From Candidatus Hydrogenedentota bacterium (GTDB lineage: Bacteria > Hydrogenedentota > Hydrogenedentia > Hydrogenedentales > SLHB01), in NCBI GenBank assembly GCA_020848835.1, contig JADLHJ010000003.1, forward strand, positions 1-64,000: a stretch of DNA of 64,000 nucleotides, read 5' to 3'. How positions within the stretch are numbered: the stretch's first letter is position 1; each line of letters starts with the position of its first letter. The notes under the pieces were generated by a model. The model was not told the DNA's origin, did not search any database, and saw nothing but the letters and a program-made list of their open reading frames with translations. The position numbers and the translations under genes are program-made. This document shows positions 47,501 to 57,355 of this stretch, one piece after another.

Positions 47501-49291
47501 TTAGGTTGTCGGAACAGCGTGAATATCGCTGCTGATTTTCTTTTCAAGCGCTGCAAATTCGCCATTGCTGTCTTCGGGTATGAGCTTCGCGCGCGCGATT
47601 TCGTCAAGCGCCTTCACGCCTAGTAGCTGTGTTAGCGGCGCTCCATTTTTCAGGGCCTTGCGCGATTCATCGAAATAATGCAGCAAGATTTGCAGGAGTT
47701 TTAATTGCTTGGGCAACGACGTGTAGCTGTCTCGCTCGTCAAACGCATTCTGGTGAAGGAAATCTTCACGGATCATTTTTGCTGCTTGCATGAGCAAACG
47801 ATCTTCGTGCGCAAGTGCGTCCATACCGACAAGGCGCACAAGCTCTTCCAGCTCCGCTTCGCGCTGCAGCAGTGCCATTGCGCGCTTGCGGACTTCCTGC
47901 CATTCCTTGGCAAGTCGATCATTCGCGTACGAATCGACCACGTCCTGATACAACGAGTACGACGTCAACCAATTGATGGCAGGAAAATGCCGCGCAAAAG
48001 CCAGCTTGTCATCCAACCCCCAAAACACTTTCACAACACGAAGCGTGGCCTGCACCACCGGCTCGGACATATCCCCGCCTGGCGGCGAAACCGCGCCGAT
48101 CAATGACAACGATGCCGTGCGCTGATCTTTGCCGAGGCAAATCACATTGCCCGAACGTTCGTAGAAACTCGCAATGCGCGAACCGAGATACGCGGGGTAG
48201 CCTTCTTCGCCGGGCATTTCTTCCAGACGCCCGGAAATCTCGCGCATCGCCTCCGCCCAACGGCTTGTCGAATCGGCCATCAACGCCACGGAATACCCCA
48301 TGTCTCGGAAATACTCGGCAATCGTAATTCCGGTAAACACGCTGGCTTCGCGCGCTGCCACGGGCATGTTCGACGTATTCGCTACAAGCACCGTGCGTTC
48401 CATCAACGGCTCACCGGATTCTGGATCTTTTAGGTGCGGGAACTCCATCAACACGTCGGTCATCTCGTTGCCGCGTTCTCCGCAACCGACGTAAACGATG
48501 ATATTCGCATTGGACCATTTCGCGAGTTGGTGCTGCACCACCGTCTTGCCGCTGCCAAATGGGCCCGGCACACACGCCGTGCCGCCCTTCGTCAGCGGGA
48601 AGAACATATCGATCACACGTTGGCCGGTTACCAACGGCTCAATCGGCGGCAATTTACGCGATACCTTCCGCGGATGACGCACGGGCCAGCGCTGAATCAT
48701 GTTCACACTCACCGCGCCGGTCGCCGTTTCGATCGTCGCTACGGTTGTTTCGACGTTTCCCTTCACCGCGCTAATCTGCGTGACTTTTCCGGAAATGCCG
48801 TGGGGAACCATGATCTTGTGGACGACCAGCTTGCTCTCTTGCACGGTGCCGAGCACGTCACCTGCCTCAACAGCATCGCCCGATTTCGCTACCGGAACGA
48901 AATCCCAAATCGCTGCACGATCCAACGAAGGACTTTCCGTGCCTCGCACAATGAAATCGCCGCTTACTTCAAAAAGCTTATCCAATGGACGCTGCACACC
49001 GTCGTAAATCGATCGAATTAATCCCGGCCCAAGCTCAACGCTCAGCGCCTCACCCGTCGGAAACACCGGCTGTCCGGGACCAATCCCTTCGGTTTCTTCA
49101 TACACCTGGATCGAGTACTCGTCCCCGCGGATTTCGATAATCTCGCCGAACAACCGCGCCTCGCCGACTCGCACCATCTCGAACATGCGCGAACCGGTCA
49201 GGCCTTTTGCGACTACGAGCGGCCCCGAAACTTTAATTACTTCACCTTGTATTGTGCCCACAAGATTTCGCCCTTGCCCCTTTTGCGTCAC
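47501..49291 (-). CDS. ntpA: V-type ATPase subunit A (catalytic)
   Basis: 596 aa. Walker A GPFGSGKT at 243-250, and the V-type 'non-homologous' insert around 120-200. [21 protein letters not shown] and [19 protein letters not shown] are the catalytic-site signatures. Hydrolyses or makes ATP at the A/B interface. Four-nt overlap with the gene for subunit F upstream. Confidence 0.96.
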   Translation of the reverse strand: MTQKGQGRNLVGTIQGEVIKVSGPLVVAKGLTGSRMFEMVRVGEARLFGEIIEIRGDEYSIQVYEETEGIGPGQPVFPTGEALSVELGPGLIRSIYDGVQRPLDKLFEVSGDFIVRGTESPSLDRAAIWDFVPVAKSGDAVEAGDVLGTVQESKLVVHKIMVPHGISGKVTQISAVKGNVETTVATIETATGAVSVNMIQRWPVRHPRKVSRKLPPIEPLVTGQRVIDMFFPLTKGGTACVPGPFGSGKTVVQHQLAKWSNANIIVYVGCGERGNEMTDVLMEFPHLKDPESGEPLMERTVLVANTSNMPVAAREASVFTGITIAEYFRDMGYSVALMADSTSRWAEAMREISGRLEEMPGEEGYPAYLGSRIASFYERSGNVICLGKDQRTASLSLIGAVSPPGGDMSEPVVQATLRVVKVFWGLDDKLAFARHFPAINWLTSYSLYQDVVDSYANDRLAKEWQEVRKRAMALLQREAELEELVRLVGMDALAHEDRLLMQAAKMIREDFLHQNAFDERDSYTSLPKQLKLLQILLHYFDESRKALKNGAPLTQLLGVKALDEIARAKLIPEDSNGEFAALEKKISSDIHAVPTT

Positions 49292-49608
49292 TCTTTGCCC
49301 AAGATATCTACGCCAATCGAAAGTTCGATGGCCTTCTTCATTCGATTGAAACTCGTATGCTTGCTGCCCTCATGCGTTGGCACGATGGTCAGCACGGCAT
49401 TGCTCTTTTCACGAAACGTGTCGATCGCGTCCGGCGCTTCCAGCGCAATACTCTCCGTCACCAGCGCAACGGCGACGTCACCATCTTTCGCTAATGCGCC
49501 CAGTTCCTTTCGAAGGCTGTCCGCATCGTTACATTCCACGATCTCAAACCCAGCGCCCTTGAAACCGAGTACGTATTGTTTCTCGCCGACTGCGACCGCC
49601 TTAAGCAT
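49288..49608 (-). CDS. ntpG: V-type ATPase subunit F (ntpG in Enterococcus naming)
   Basis: 106 aa, the usual size for the small rotor subunit. The Rossmann-like start MLKAVAVGEKQYVLGFKGAG and the FNRMKKAIELSIGVD-type helix at the C-terminus are conserved. It binds subunit D. Overlaps ntpA by 4 nt and ntpC by 8 nt. Confidence 0.9.
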   Translation of the reverse strand: MLKAVAVGEKQYVLGFKGAGFEIVECNDADSLRKELGALAKDGDVAVALVTESIALEAPDAIDTFREKSNAVLTIVPTHEGSKHTSFNRMKKAIELSIGVDILGKE

Positions 49609-50590
49609 GGCTCTTGCGCAGCCTCCGCTTCAGCATGTCCGCATCGATTTTGCTCAGCCGTCCACACACGACAACTTTCAGGTTGTATGCTTGCAACGCG
49701 AGTTCGCAGATATACGAAAAGATACGCTCCGGCCCGAACACTTGCCCCACGCCGCGCCGTGCGATGCTGGCGAGATAATCATTCGCGCCCAGTTCGAAAC
49801 GCTGTGCCGCGTCGACATCATCACTCTCGACATGCGCGTTGAAAACCTCTCCGAGTTTCCCGGGGATCACGCCGGCCCACTGCTTCGGGTCAGCCGCCGC
49901 GACCAAGTCGCGAATCGCCTGCGTCAGGTTCTTCATCGGCAACAAAACCGCTGCAGGCGCGCTCAGTGAATTACCCGCGAGAAAACTACGCCACAACACG
50001 ACCGCCGCGCGCACGAGCACGTACGCCTCGAAATACTCCGTTATCAGTGGAACCTTCAACGCTTCTACCGATTCCAGTAAATGACGCAGGTACGCCGCGT
50101 CAAGCTTGATGTCCAATTCAGCGACGCTCTTGCCCGCTTCAAGTTGTTCGATCGCATCCTGCGCCACGCTCTTGTATGGCTCAGGAACAGACATTAGTTC
50201 GTGTGAGGCGACCGCGGCCAGCAACTCCGGCGTCAACACCGCGTGGGGAAAGGGATACACGCTGCGCTGCGTCAATGCGCGCTTCAGGTTCTGGTAATCG
50301 CCTTGCAACAAAAATAGATCGGGCAAACGCACATCGGGACAATCCTTGCGCAACGACGCGACCTGCTCATAGAAATGCTGATCGATAATTGCGCTCCAGT
50401 CCACCCAGGTGCCCGCGGCGTTGACCGCATCGCGCAGCGGCGTTTCCTGCAAATGGCGCAGCAGGTCTTCCGTGCGCTGGTGCGCGAGCAACGACTGGTA
50501 AAACTCCTGCGATAGCAGGCCGCGTTCGAGCACATTCACGCGCCCGGAGACGAAGCCCCACGAATACGCTTTTTCCAGCAGTGCCGCCAT
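49601..50590 (-). CDS. ntpC: V-type ATPase subunit C (d-type)
   Basis: 329 aa. Mostly alpha-helical; repeats of the type 'YLRHLLESVEALKVPLITEYFEAY' and N-terminal AYSWGFVSGRVNVLERGLLS match the socket subunit that links the D/F axle to the membrane c-ring. Three-nt gap to ntpE. Confidence 0.9.
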   Translation of the reverse strand: MAALLEKAYSWGFVSGRVNVLERGLLSQEFYQSLLAHQRTEDLLRHLQETPLRDAVNAAGTWVDWSAIIDQHFYEQVASLRKDCPDVRLPDLFLLQGDYQNLKRALTQRSVYPFPHAVLTPELLAAVASHELMSVPEPYKSVAQDAIEQLEAGKSVAELDIKLDAAYLRHLLESVEALKVPLITEYFEAYVLVRAAVVLWRSFLAGNSLSAPAAVLLPMKNLTQAIRDLVAAADPKQWAGVIPGKLGEVFNAHVESDDVDAAQRFELGANDYLASIARRGVGQVFGPERIFSYICELALQAYNLKVVVCGRLSKIDADMLKRRLRKSHA

Positions 50591-50593
50591 GTG

Positions 50594-51184
50594 CTATCCC
50601 GCGAAGATTTCCGAAGCCAATTGGGGCGCGAGTTCGTGCTGCAACTCTTGCACCAGTGTGTCCAAGGTCTGATCCACTTCATATGCCGGCGCGATGAACA
50701 GAAATCCGCCACGCGTGGGAAGCGTGCCGTCCTCGTCCAGGGCCACGCGCGCATTCTCCGCGCGGCCCGCATTCAGCGAAACAAGGATCGACGACATCGC
50801 GATGCGGTCCTCGGCATGCACGCGTACTTTCCCGCCGTGACTACCGGCGGCGGTCTCAAGCCGTTTGCGCATCTGCATCGCGTATATGTCCGGCGGAAGC
50901 GCGGCGATTTGCTTCTTTGCTTCGGCGAACACCGCGTCAAGCACGGCATTGCGCCGCGCCAACACTTTCTTCGCGGCCTCACCTTTCGCCTGCGTAATCG
51001 CGCGCGACGCTGATTCTGCTAGCGCCCGCGCGTTTATCTCATACCGGTGTTCTTCCCCGCGGCGAATCGCGTCTACCTCTCGCGCAACGCGTTCGCGCGA
51101 CGCCTGCTCGGCCGCCTTCAGGATGTGCTCTGCTTCCTTCTGCGCCGCGGCAAGCACGTCGCTTTGTATTTTTTCCAGCGACAC
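50594..51184 (-). CDS. ntpE: V-type ATPase subunit E (peripheral stalk)
   Basis: 196 aa. A long N-terminal Ala/Glu/Arg-rich helix (about 1-95: SDVLAAAQKEAEHILKAAEQ) followed by a globular C-terminal domain (GTLPTRGGFLFIAPAYEVDQTLD). The stalk holds the head against rotation together with the G/H-type subunit. 12 nt after ntpK. Confidence 0.9.
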   Translation of the reverse strand: MSLEKIQSDVLAAAQKEAEHILKAAEQASRERVAREVDAIRRGEEHRYEINARALAESASRAITQAKGEAAKKVLARRNAVLDAVFAEAKKQIAALPPDIYAMQMRKRLETAAGSHGGKVRVHAEDRIAMSSILVSLNAGRAENARVALDEDGTLPTRGGFLFIAPAYEVDQTLDTLVQELQHELAPQLASEIFAG

Positions 51185-51196
51185 GTCGTGCGCCCG

Positions 51197-51772
51197 TTAC
51201 GGTTGCGCAGGCAGCTTCGCGCCGCCGATGAAATCGAACAGGTTGGAAGGCGCTTCCGCCGTTCCCGGATTGTTGAGCCAAAGAATGAATAATATGGCCG
51301 CGAGTAGTGCTACGACCGCGTACGTCTCTACGAGCGCGGGGAATAGCAGCGCCTGACCGGCCTTGTCTGGACGACGTCCTACCAGTGCGATACCGGCCGC
51401 CGAAGCCTGTCCCTGAAAGATTGCGCTTACGTATTGCACCGTGCCCGCAATTGCGCCGATAAAAAATAGCGCGATGCCGGTACTCAGTGTAATGTTCACG
51501 ACACCGTTCATCAGCCCGGTTTGCATTGCGATCATCACGGCAATAATAAATCCGTAGAATCCCTGCGTGCCGGGCAGCGCGACCATGACGAGCAACTGAC
51601 CGAACAAGTCCGGCTTCTCGCTCAACACGCCCGCTGCTTGTTGCGAGGCGATGTAAATACCCTTTGCGGAACCGCAACCGCCCAGACCGAATGCCAGCGC
51701 TGCACCGACAAACGCCAGCGTTCGTGCGATTTCAATCGTGTATTGAAATGACCCTGGATCCACCGCTTCCAT
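51197..51772 (-). CDS. ntpK: V-type ATPase subunit K (c-ring proteolipid), Na+-type site
   Basis: 191 aa from ATG 51772 (GGAGG 8 nt upstream); the longer frame would overlap ntpI. Two fused hairpins, four membrane helices, plus a ~25-residue Pro/Ala-rich tail. The ion site matches Enterococcus hirae NtpK: L66, T69 and Q70 in ALPGTQGFYG (NtpK L61, T64, Q65), Q120 in IFQGQASAAG (Q110) and E149 in LVETYAVV (E139). One glutamate per two hairpins is the V-type pattern. This predicts Na+ coupling; H+ coupling cannot be excluded without experiment. Confidence 0.92.
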   Translation of the reverse strand: MEAVDPGSFQYTIEIARTLAFVGAALAFGLGGCGSAKGIYIASQQAAGVLSEKPDLFGQLLVMVALPGTQGFYGFIIAVMIAMQTGLMNGVVNITLSTGIALFFIGAIAGTVQYVSAIFQGQASAAGIALVGRRPDKAGQALLFPALVETYAVVALLAAILFILWLNNPGTAEAPSNLFDFIGGAKLPAQP

Positions 51773-51819
51773 TCGTTGCTTCCTCCCCTCGCTATGCGAA
51801 TAAAGACTACTTACATTGA

Positions 51820-53862
51820 TCAAGTGCGTCGAGAAACCAGCTTGCACGCTTCCGAATCGAAACCAAGCGGCCGAAACTCGCGCGAACCACCCGAATAAAA
51901 ACGGCCGAATAGTTCAACGAATATAAGCCGCATAGAATGCACAAACGCACCCAGCAAACTGATCGCAAAATTAAATCCGTGGCCCGCCACCAGCACCGCG
52001 ATAAACAGAATCATCCCGACATACGGCACCTCGCGCACCAACCCGCCAATCATGTTCACGCAAAGCGCCACGATAGATGTCGTAAGCCCCAGCGCGAGCA
52101 AACGGCAATAAGACAAAGTGTCCCCTACAAATGCCGCGACTCCGTAGCTCCCCAATATTCCGTAGATGCTGACTATGCCGTTGATTCCTTTTAGGAAAAT
52201 GCCTTTCTCGCTCCGTCCTTGGGTGAGAACCAGCCCCAGGGCGCCGGTGATGAAAAGCGCCTTTCCAACAAACGCCGCCGAGTCGCCCAACGCGCCAAGA
52301 AAGTTCAGGATCAACAGCACCACGCCAGGCAGCGTGATCAACCAAAGCAATCCATCGAATGCGACCGTTTGCCAATCGCCGCTGCGCGCAGCACCGTGCA
52401 TTTTTAAAACGACGCCATAGAGTTGATTGCAAACACCAATGCCAAGCGCGGCGAGCAGCATGATGACGGGATCCTTCAGCGGATCGAGCACCATGGTCGC
52501 TTCTTTCATTCTTAATATAAGGTTGCCTTCGCCCAGGTACTTTGCATCGTACAAATCCCCAAACCATGACCCGAGCAACGCCCCGAAAATCACCGTGCTG
52601 AATCCCGCGTAATACAGCAACTGCGAAAAGTTGTGAACACCTTCGTAGGCCTTCGTCTTGCGCGACAAATACCAGCCGAGCGCCAGCAGTAGCAGCCCAT
52701 AGCCCACGTCGCCAAAACAAATGCCAAAGAACAAATAGAAGGGAAGGATAATAAACGGCGAAGGATCGAAAGCAGAATATGGCGGCAAGCCAAACAGGCT
52801 TATCAACATGTACACCGGCTTCACGAGCTTCGGCAGCGAAATGCTGATAGGAACGTCATCATCCGCTGTCGGATCCTCTGCGATCAGGGTCGCTTCGGGC
52901 ACGTCCTTCTTCAACTTCTCTTCAACGCGCGCTAAATCGCGTTCGCGGCAATAACCAGTAAGCACGTTAACCCAGCGGCCACGCAAGGCGTCCCCCTGCG
53001 CGAGCAATTGCCGCCGCGCGCCGTCCCAATGGCCGCGTAGAATCGCCAATTCCCGCCGGTGCTTGGCAAGTTCCAGAACGCGTGCGCGTACTTTGCCAAT
53101 TTCTTCATCGCATGTCGCAATGTCGCCTTCCAGCTCGCGCACACGATCGCGCACTTTCCCCGTGAGCTTCGGCAACGGCAGTTCTTCGAATTGTTCTCCA
53201 GCAAGCGCACGGCGCGCGGCGTCCTCGTTTTCACGTAAGTAAGCAACCAGCACGCGTGCTTCATCGCCTTTGGCGCGCATCTTATCTTTCGGCTCAACTG
53301 ACGGAACAACCTCCCAAACAAAGAGGTCATTCAAATCCGTGCGGCCGCGCATCGCTTCCGCCTGTTTGGCCGGCATCGTGCCGAAGAGCATGCGAACACG
53401 CCGCGTGCGGCCAATGTCCGAAATTGCAAACGGAACGCCCACAAAAGGAGTCAACGTGTCAAGTTGCGCGCGTAACTCCGCGATGCGGCGGTGTGAACCT
53501 TTCCGAGAATCGTCCAGCCCGCGAACTTCCTCGTACACCGTATCCAGGTGGAAACTGTGCAAAGCGTCGTTCAGCTCCTTTGGCTCAACCAGGAGCGGCA
53601 ACGGGGTGAGCCCTTCGAAAAAGCCCTTCTGTTCAGGGGAGAACTCATCGATCAAGGCAAGACATAAGTTGACCTTGCTGAGTTGTCGATCGCACTCATC
53701 CGTGGAAATGTCATGCTCAAGAAAGCCGTCGCCCGTATCGCCGTAGGTTTGCACCGCATTTACAATCTCTACGGCGCTCAATTCGTACAAGGTGCGATTG
53801 AGCCGGTGCGCGGCGTGCACGGGGCACACCGCGGTGATTTTCTTCATCCGATCTATCGCCAT
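51820..53862 (-). CDS. ntpI: V-type ATPase subunit I (a-type stator)
   Basis: 680 aa. N-terminal ~330 residues soluble with coiled coils (about 105-135 and 225-270), then seven to eight membrane helices. FGDVGYGLLLLALGWYLSR and DTLSYCRLLALGLTTSIVALCVN are the family signatures; the latter contains the Arg that faces the c-ring carboxylate. Provides the ion half-channels. 47 nt upstream of ntpK. Confidence 0.93.
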   Translation of the reverse strand: MAIDRMKKITAVCPVHAAHRLNRTLYELSAVEIVNAVQTYGDTGDGFLEHDISTDECDRQLSKVNLCLALIDEFSPEQKGFFEGLTPLPLLVEPKELNDALHSFHLDTVYEEVRGLDDSRKGSHRRIAELRAQLDTLTPFVGVPFAISDIGRTRRVRMLFGTMPAKQAEAMRGRTDLNDLFVWEVVPSVEPKDKMRAKGDEARVLVAYLRENEDAARRALAGEQFEELPLPKLTGKVRDRVRELEGDIATCDEEIGKVRARVLELAKHRRELAILRGHWDGARRQLLAQGDALRGRWVNVLTGYCRERDLARVEEKLKKDVPEATLIAEDPTADDDVPISISLPKLVKPVYMLISLFGLPPYSAFDPSPFIILPFYLFFGICFGDVGYGLLLLALGWYLSRKTKAYEGVHNFSQLLYYAGFSTVIFGALLGSWFGDLYDAKYLGEGNLILRMKEATMVLDPLKDPVIMLLAALGIGVCNQLYGVVLKMHGAARSGDWQTVAFDGLLWLITLPGVVLLILNFLGALGDSAAFVGKALFITGALGLVLTQGRSEKGIFLKGINGIVSIYGILGSYGVAAFVGDTLSYCRLLALGLTTSIVALCVNMIGGLVREVPYVGMILFIAVLVAGHGFNFAISLLGAFVHSMRLIFVELFGRFYSGGSREFRPLGFDSEACKLVSRRT

Positions 53863-53870
53863 ATGCCGAG

Positions 53871-54182
53871 TTATTCCCTTTGGAATGCCTCGGCCACGCG
53901 CGCCGAAAACTGGTGAAGGGTGGAAGGGGCAATGCCATCGATGGCGGCGAGTGACGCATGCAACTCGCTTTCAACGTCCGCCAATTCTCGAGCTTGGCGC
54001 TCGTTCATTTCCTGCGCACAGGTGGTTAGCCGGGCGTCAGTCTCCGCCGAGATGCGTTTGCGCGCATCGGTGATTTCCGATTCCGTGCGTGCCGTGATGG
54101 CTTTGGCATCGGCCTGCGCTTTCGCGACGATGTCGTTGGCCTGCTGCTCGATCGAAAGGATGATGTCAATCAACGCTGGCAT
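53871..54182 (-). CDS. ntpF: V-type ATPase G/H-like peripheral stalk subunit
   Basis: 103 aa from ATG 54182 (GGAG 6 nt upstream), choosing MPALIDIILSIEQQ over two upstream ATGs without SD sites. An almost continuous charged helix (residues 5-75, Ala/Glu/Arg heptads) typical of the G/H or NtpF stalk partner of subunit E. Position first in the subunit block matches ntpF in E. hirae. Confidence 0.82.
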   Translation of the reverse strand: MPALIDIILSIEQQANDIVAKAQADAKAITARTESEITDARKRISAETDARLTTCAQEMNERQARELADVESELHASLAAIDGIAPSTLHQFSARVAEAFQRE

Positions 54183-54300
54183 ATCGGACTCCGTGTGCGG
54201 CATCGTGAAGGATTTCACGATTTCGCGCGGACAATGGAACTACTGCATGTAAGAGCCTGGGGTTACTCCAGGAAGTACTTTACAAAACACGAGCGCTGCT

Positions 54301-54714
54301 CTATCGGTCCCCAAAACCCCGGCCTTGATGACGCCGCCATGCCGCAACTCCAACCGCCAGCATGACCGCGCGCGCGATAAAAAGGCCCCCCGCCGCGCCG
54401 AGCAGTGCCTCTTGCCCATCGGAATCGACCCGATAGGCGAAAAGCAATGCAGTAGCATACAGAACCATCCGCGCGAAAGTCCAGCGATAGACGCGGAACG
54501 ATATCTCTTCCTTCGGGATAGAAGTAAGAATACTGGCATTGCGGGCCATCATCCAAAATCCAAGCGCCCCCGCAAGTCCGCCAATGACAATGCCCTTGCC
54601 GATCGCGCCGCTCCATTGCCATCCAATAGCCGCGGAAATCGCCGTCATCACAATCGTACCGAGTAGCGTGGCACGTGCCACGCCGCTGGCGAGCATGGTT
54701 GGAGCGGCGGACAT
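54301..54714 (-). CDS. AtpI-like four-helix membrane protein
   Basis: 137 aa, four membrane helices (about 15-33, 38-57, 80-97, 102-122). It resembles ATP synthase protein I (AtpI/UncI), which precedes F-type operons and assists c-ring assembly or cation supply; here it precedes a V-type operon. Similarity is by topology and position, so the family call is tentative. 1 nt after the ceramidase-like stop; 118 nt before the ntpF start. Confidence 0.55.
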   Translation of the reverse strand: MSAAPTMLASGVARATLLGTIVMTAISAAIGWQWSGAIGKGIVIGGLAGALGFWMMARNASILTSIPKEEISFRVYRWTFARMVLYATALLFAYRVDSDGQEALLGAAGGLFIARAVMLAVGVAAWRRHQGRGFGDR

Positions 54715-54715
54715 A

Positions 54716-56254
54716 TTAAAGCCGCTTCAGCAGCTCGCCCGCTTCGCGATCGAATATGGGCCGCCACTCCGGCGCGAGTATCGTGTCGCAATCTTCTTGC
54801 GCACATCCGGTATTCAACAACTGCTCCGTCGTCGGCGCGTAATAGATGTAGCCGTTGGTATAGCCGGCCACGAAGGTATGTTCGTATGGTGACGTCTTTT
54901 TTAGATCTAGCCCAATCTGCACCGTGAGCTCGCCGGGAAACGTAATCAATACAAACTCACCGATTCTTACGCCAAGCATTTCCACGTCCAGGTTCGGCGT
55001 GCCTGCTGCCTGGTTGTCCGCTTGATGCATCCGCAACAGACGAATGTTCTCCTGCAACCGCGCCAGCTCCTCCATCGTGTGAATATTGTCGATATAGCTT
55101 TGAATGCTCGCACGGTTCTCGGCGTCAAGTTTCTTCAGACTGTCCGATCCCATCATTTCTTCGTGCATGTAGCGGTGGGCATAGAAGGAAGGGAAATCGT
55201 CAGACAAGTTGTATTTCACAATCAGCGGAACGAATGTCTTCAGGTTAATCGGTGTTCCCTTGAGCGATGTCAACAGGCGCTGCTGTTCCGCTTCAAGCTT
55301 CGCGATTCGTTCTTCGGTATTTGCCCGTGGCAACGCGATCCTCTCGTTCAAAACTGTCAACCGCACATCATCCTTGCACGCGATCGACCGTACCGCGCGC
55401 AAGGTGCTTAGCCCGAGCAGATTGCCCAAGGGCTCCGCATCGTGCGGATGATCGACGTCTTTGTACTTCGCTGGATTGATATCGCCGGCACAGCCCTGCA
55501 GAAACAACGCGATCGTGCCGTCGCTCAAATTCTCCTCAATCGCTTTCGATGCAAACCCAACAAGGTCGGCGGTGTTGCCGCCGCTCGGCACGCCCTGGAT
55601 CGGGTGCACTGCAAAGTTGTAGACCACCGCAAGTGTACCACCGTCTTTTTTGTCGATGCGCAACACACCGATCTCCGAATCGATCGGCCCGACTTCCGCG
55701 TACGCATCGTCCGCCGGCAACGGATACGCGCGGCGGCTGTCCGCCTGCCTCCCATCCTTCAACAGGTATCGCCGGTTTTCGCTAATCCGATCCTCCTTAC
55801 CGCTCCCCGCGCCAACGCCCACCGGCACCATCTTCGCCGCGGCCTCTTTCACCGCCTGCACGGTCCGCTCCGCCACGTCCTTACACACCACGCCGTGGCA
55901 ATGGCTCGCGTTTACCAACACATTCGACGGACCAATCCCAGTTTCTTTTTCGATAGCCGCACGCACAGTCGGCAAAAAATCATTGCCGATGTATCCAATT
56001 TCACCCAGCGCCACGGCATCAACCGTAACAATCGCCAACCTCGTCGCACCGTCACCGATCACCAACGCCTTCGCATACAGCGGATCGTTCACAGGCCCCG
56101 CGTCGCGGTTCGTGATATCAACTTTCGTCGCACCCGCTGTCAGGCCTGACGCAAACGCATCAAAACCAACTACTACAAAAGCAGCCAACGCCATCGCGGT
56201 CGCCAAAAACATGCGAGCCGAACATCTGGGTGCGTAAGTCCTTCGTACATACAT
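54716..56254 (-). CDS. Neutral/alkaline ceramidase-like secreted protein (copy 2)
   Basis: 512 aa with a signal peptide (hydrophobic residues 15-35, ending AFASG). The ceramidase-type N-terminal domain is visible: AGATKVDITNRDAG, the metal-site VNASHCHGVVCKD, AVHPIQGVPSGGNTADLVGF and FLQGCAGDINPAKYKD. The histidines keep the Hx2H-like pattern HCH. A ~100-residue helical insertion (about 305-400) separates the core from EFVLITFPGELTVQIG. Only distantly related to copy 1 at 19153-20586. It lies 1 nt upstream of the AtpI-like gene, so it may share the V-ATPase transcript. Confidence 0.75.
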   Translation of the reverse strand: MYVRRTYAPRCSARMFLATAMALAAFVVVGFDAFASGLTAGATKVDITNRDAGPVNDPLYAKALVIGDGATRLAIVTVDAVALGEIGYIGNDFLPTVRAAIEKETGIGPSNVLVNASHCHGVVCKDVAERTVQAVKEAAAKMVPVGVGAGSGKEDRISENRRYLLKDGRQADSRRAYPLPADDAYAEVGPIDSEIGVLRIDKKDGGTLAVVYNFAVHPIQGVPSGGNTADLVGFASKAIEENLSDGTIALFLQGCAGDINPAKYKDVDHPHDAEPLGNLLGLSTLRAVRSIACKDDVRLTVLNERIALPRANTEERIAKLEAEQQRLLTSLKGTPINLKTFVPLIVKYNLSDDFPSFYAHRYMHEEMMGSDSLKKLDAENRASIQSYIDNIHTMEELARLQENIRLLRMHQADNQAAGTPNLDVEMLGVRIGEFVLITFPGELTVQIGLDLKKTSPYEHTFVAGYTNGYIYYAPTTEQLLNTGCAQEDCDTILAPEWRPIFDREAGELLKRL

Positions 56255-56413
56255 CGGAGTATTTTCCTGAAAGATAAATGGCCCGTCCCGAAGCCTAATC
56301 GGAACAGACCATTTTCTTCAATAACGCCCTCGTGCGCGATTTGCTGCAAGGTTTGGAGTTCCGCGTTTACGCAGTCTTGAATTCGCCAGCGCGAACTTCC
56401 GAGAGATGTTGCG

Positions 56414-57196
56414 CTATTGTGATTCTGGATGAATCACCGCGAGCATCGCACCCTGCGGGTCCGCAATCTGCGCGATCCTGCCGATCTTGGGCACGTCAAA
56501 CACCTTGCACACTTTAGCGCCCATCTGCTTCGCCTGCTGCGCAGTCGCGTCCGCATCCTCTACCTGAAAATACGGCTCCCACATCGGTTTCGTGGCGTGC
56601 ATCTCGTCCGTAATTTCCAGCATCCCCCCGATGCGCGACTCCTGTTCGTTGTGGTGAAAAACGACGTATGGCATCGGGCCGCCTTCCCAAGGCTCCGCAC
56701 GCCATCCAAACAACGCCGAGTAAAACGCTACGGCTTGGTCGAAATCGGTCGTGTACAACTCTGTCCAACACAACGTACCCATCTCGTTCAAACGAATAGG
56801 CTCAGTCTGACGGCTCGCCTCGAAAATCGAAAACCGTGCACCGAGCGGGTCCTCCAGATTGGCCATCCGGTCCGCGCCCGCTTCAAACGGCTGCATCAAT
56901 ACCTTGCCGCCGAGAAACGCACACTGCTCGGCGATGTGGTCCGCGTCCGCAACCGCAACATAGGAATTCCAGTGCGGATGCACACCGGCCCGCTTCCGGT
57001 CTGGCTGCATCTCGTATATCGCGCCAACGCCTTCGCCTTCCATTTTGAATACGGAGTAGTCGCCCTCTGGCATGTGATGATCTTCGTGCTCCCAGCCAAA
57101 CAACGACTCATAGAATTTCTTCGACGCCGCAGCGTCTGCCGAACAGAGCTCCGGCCAACAAAACGTTCCCACAAGTGGGGCAGTGAATACCGACAT
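56414..57196 (-). CDS. Two-domain VOC (glyoxalase/bleomycin-resistance-like) protein
   Basis: 260 aa built of two VOC modules (about 8-125 and 137-258). Each starts with W-P/T-E-L: TFCWPELCSADAAASKKFYESLFGW and TLCWTELYTTDFDQAVAFYSALFGW. VOC proteins are metal-binding dioxygenases, isomerases or binding proteins; this hydrolase-like subgroup (YdfO/27-kDa-antigen type) has no fixed function. AAGGAG lies 6 nt before ATG. Last gene of the 3' block. Confidence 0.85.
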   Translation of the reverse strand: MSVFTAPLVGTFCWPELCSADAAASKKFYESLFGWEHEDHHMPEGDYSVFKMEGEGVGAIYEMQPDRKRAGVHPHWNSYVAVADADHIAEQCAFLGGKVLMQPFEAGADRMANLEDPLGARFSIFEASRQTEPIRLNEMGTLCWTELYTTDFDQAVAFYSALFGWRAEPWEGGPMPYVVFHHNEQESRIGGMLEITDEMHATKPMWEPYFQVEDADATAQQAKQMGAKVCKVFDVPKIGRIAQIADPQGAMLAVIHPESQ

Positions 57197-57355
57197 GTTA
57201 AACTCCTTTACTTCCTAAATTGGATAGGCCGCTGACAAACACCTTTTTACTTCGTGGTCAACGGGCAAAGAAGTACGGAATATTCCTAATGCAAGAAATT
57301 TAATCCCCGCATTCAATGTGGCCGCTTCTGTCCACAAGTCGCGCTGGATATCTCG

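Noticed and set aside
55442..56149. 235-codon plus-strand open frame
   Set aside because: Antisense to ceramidase-like copy 2, Arg/His-rich shadow composition.
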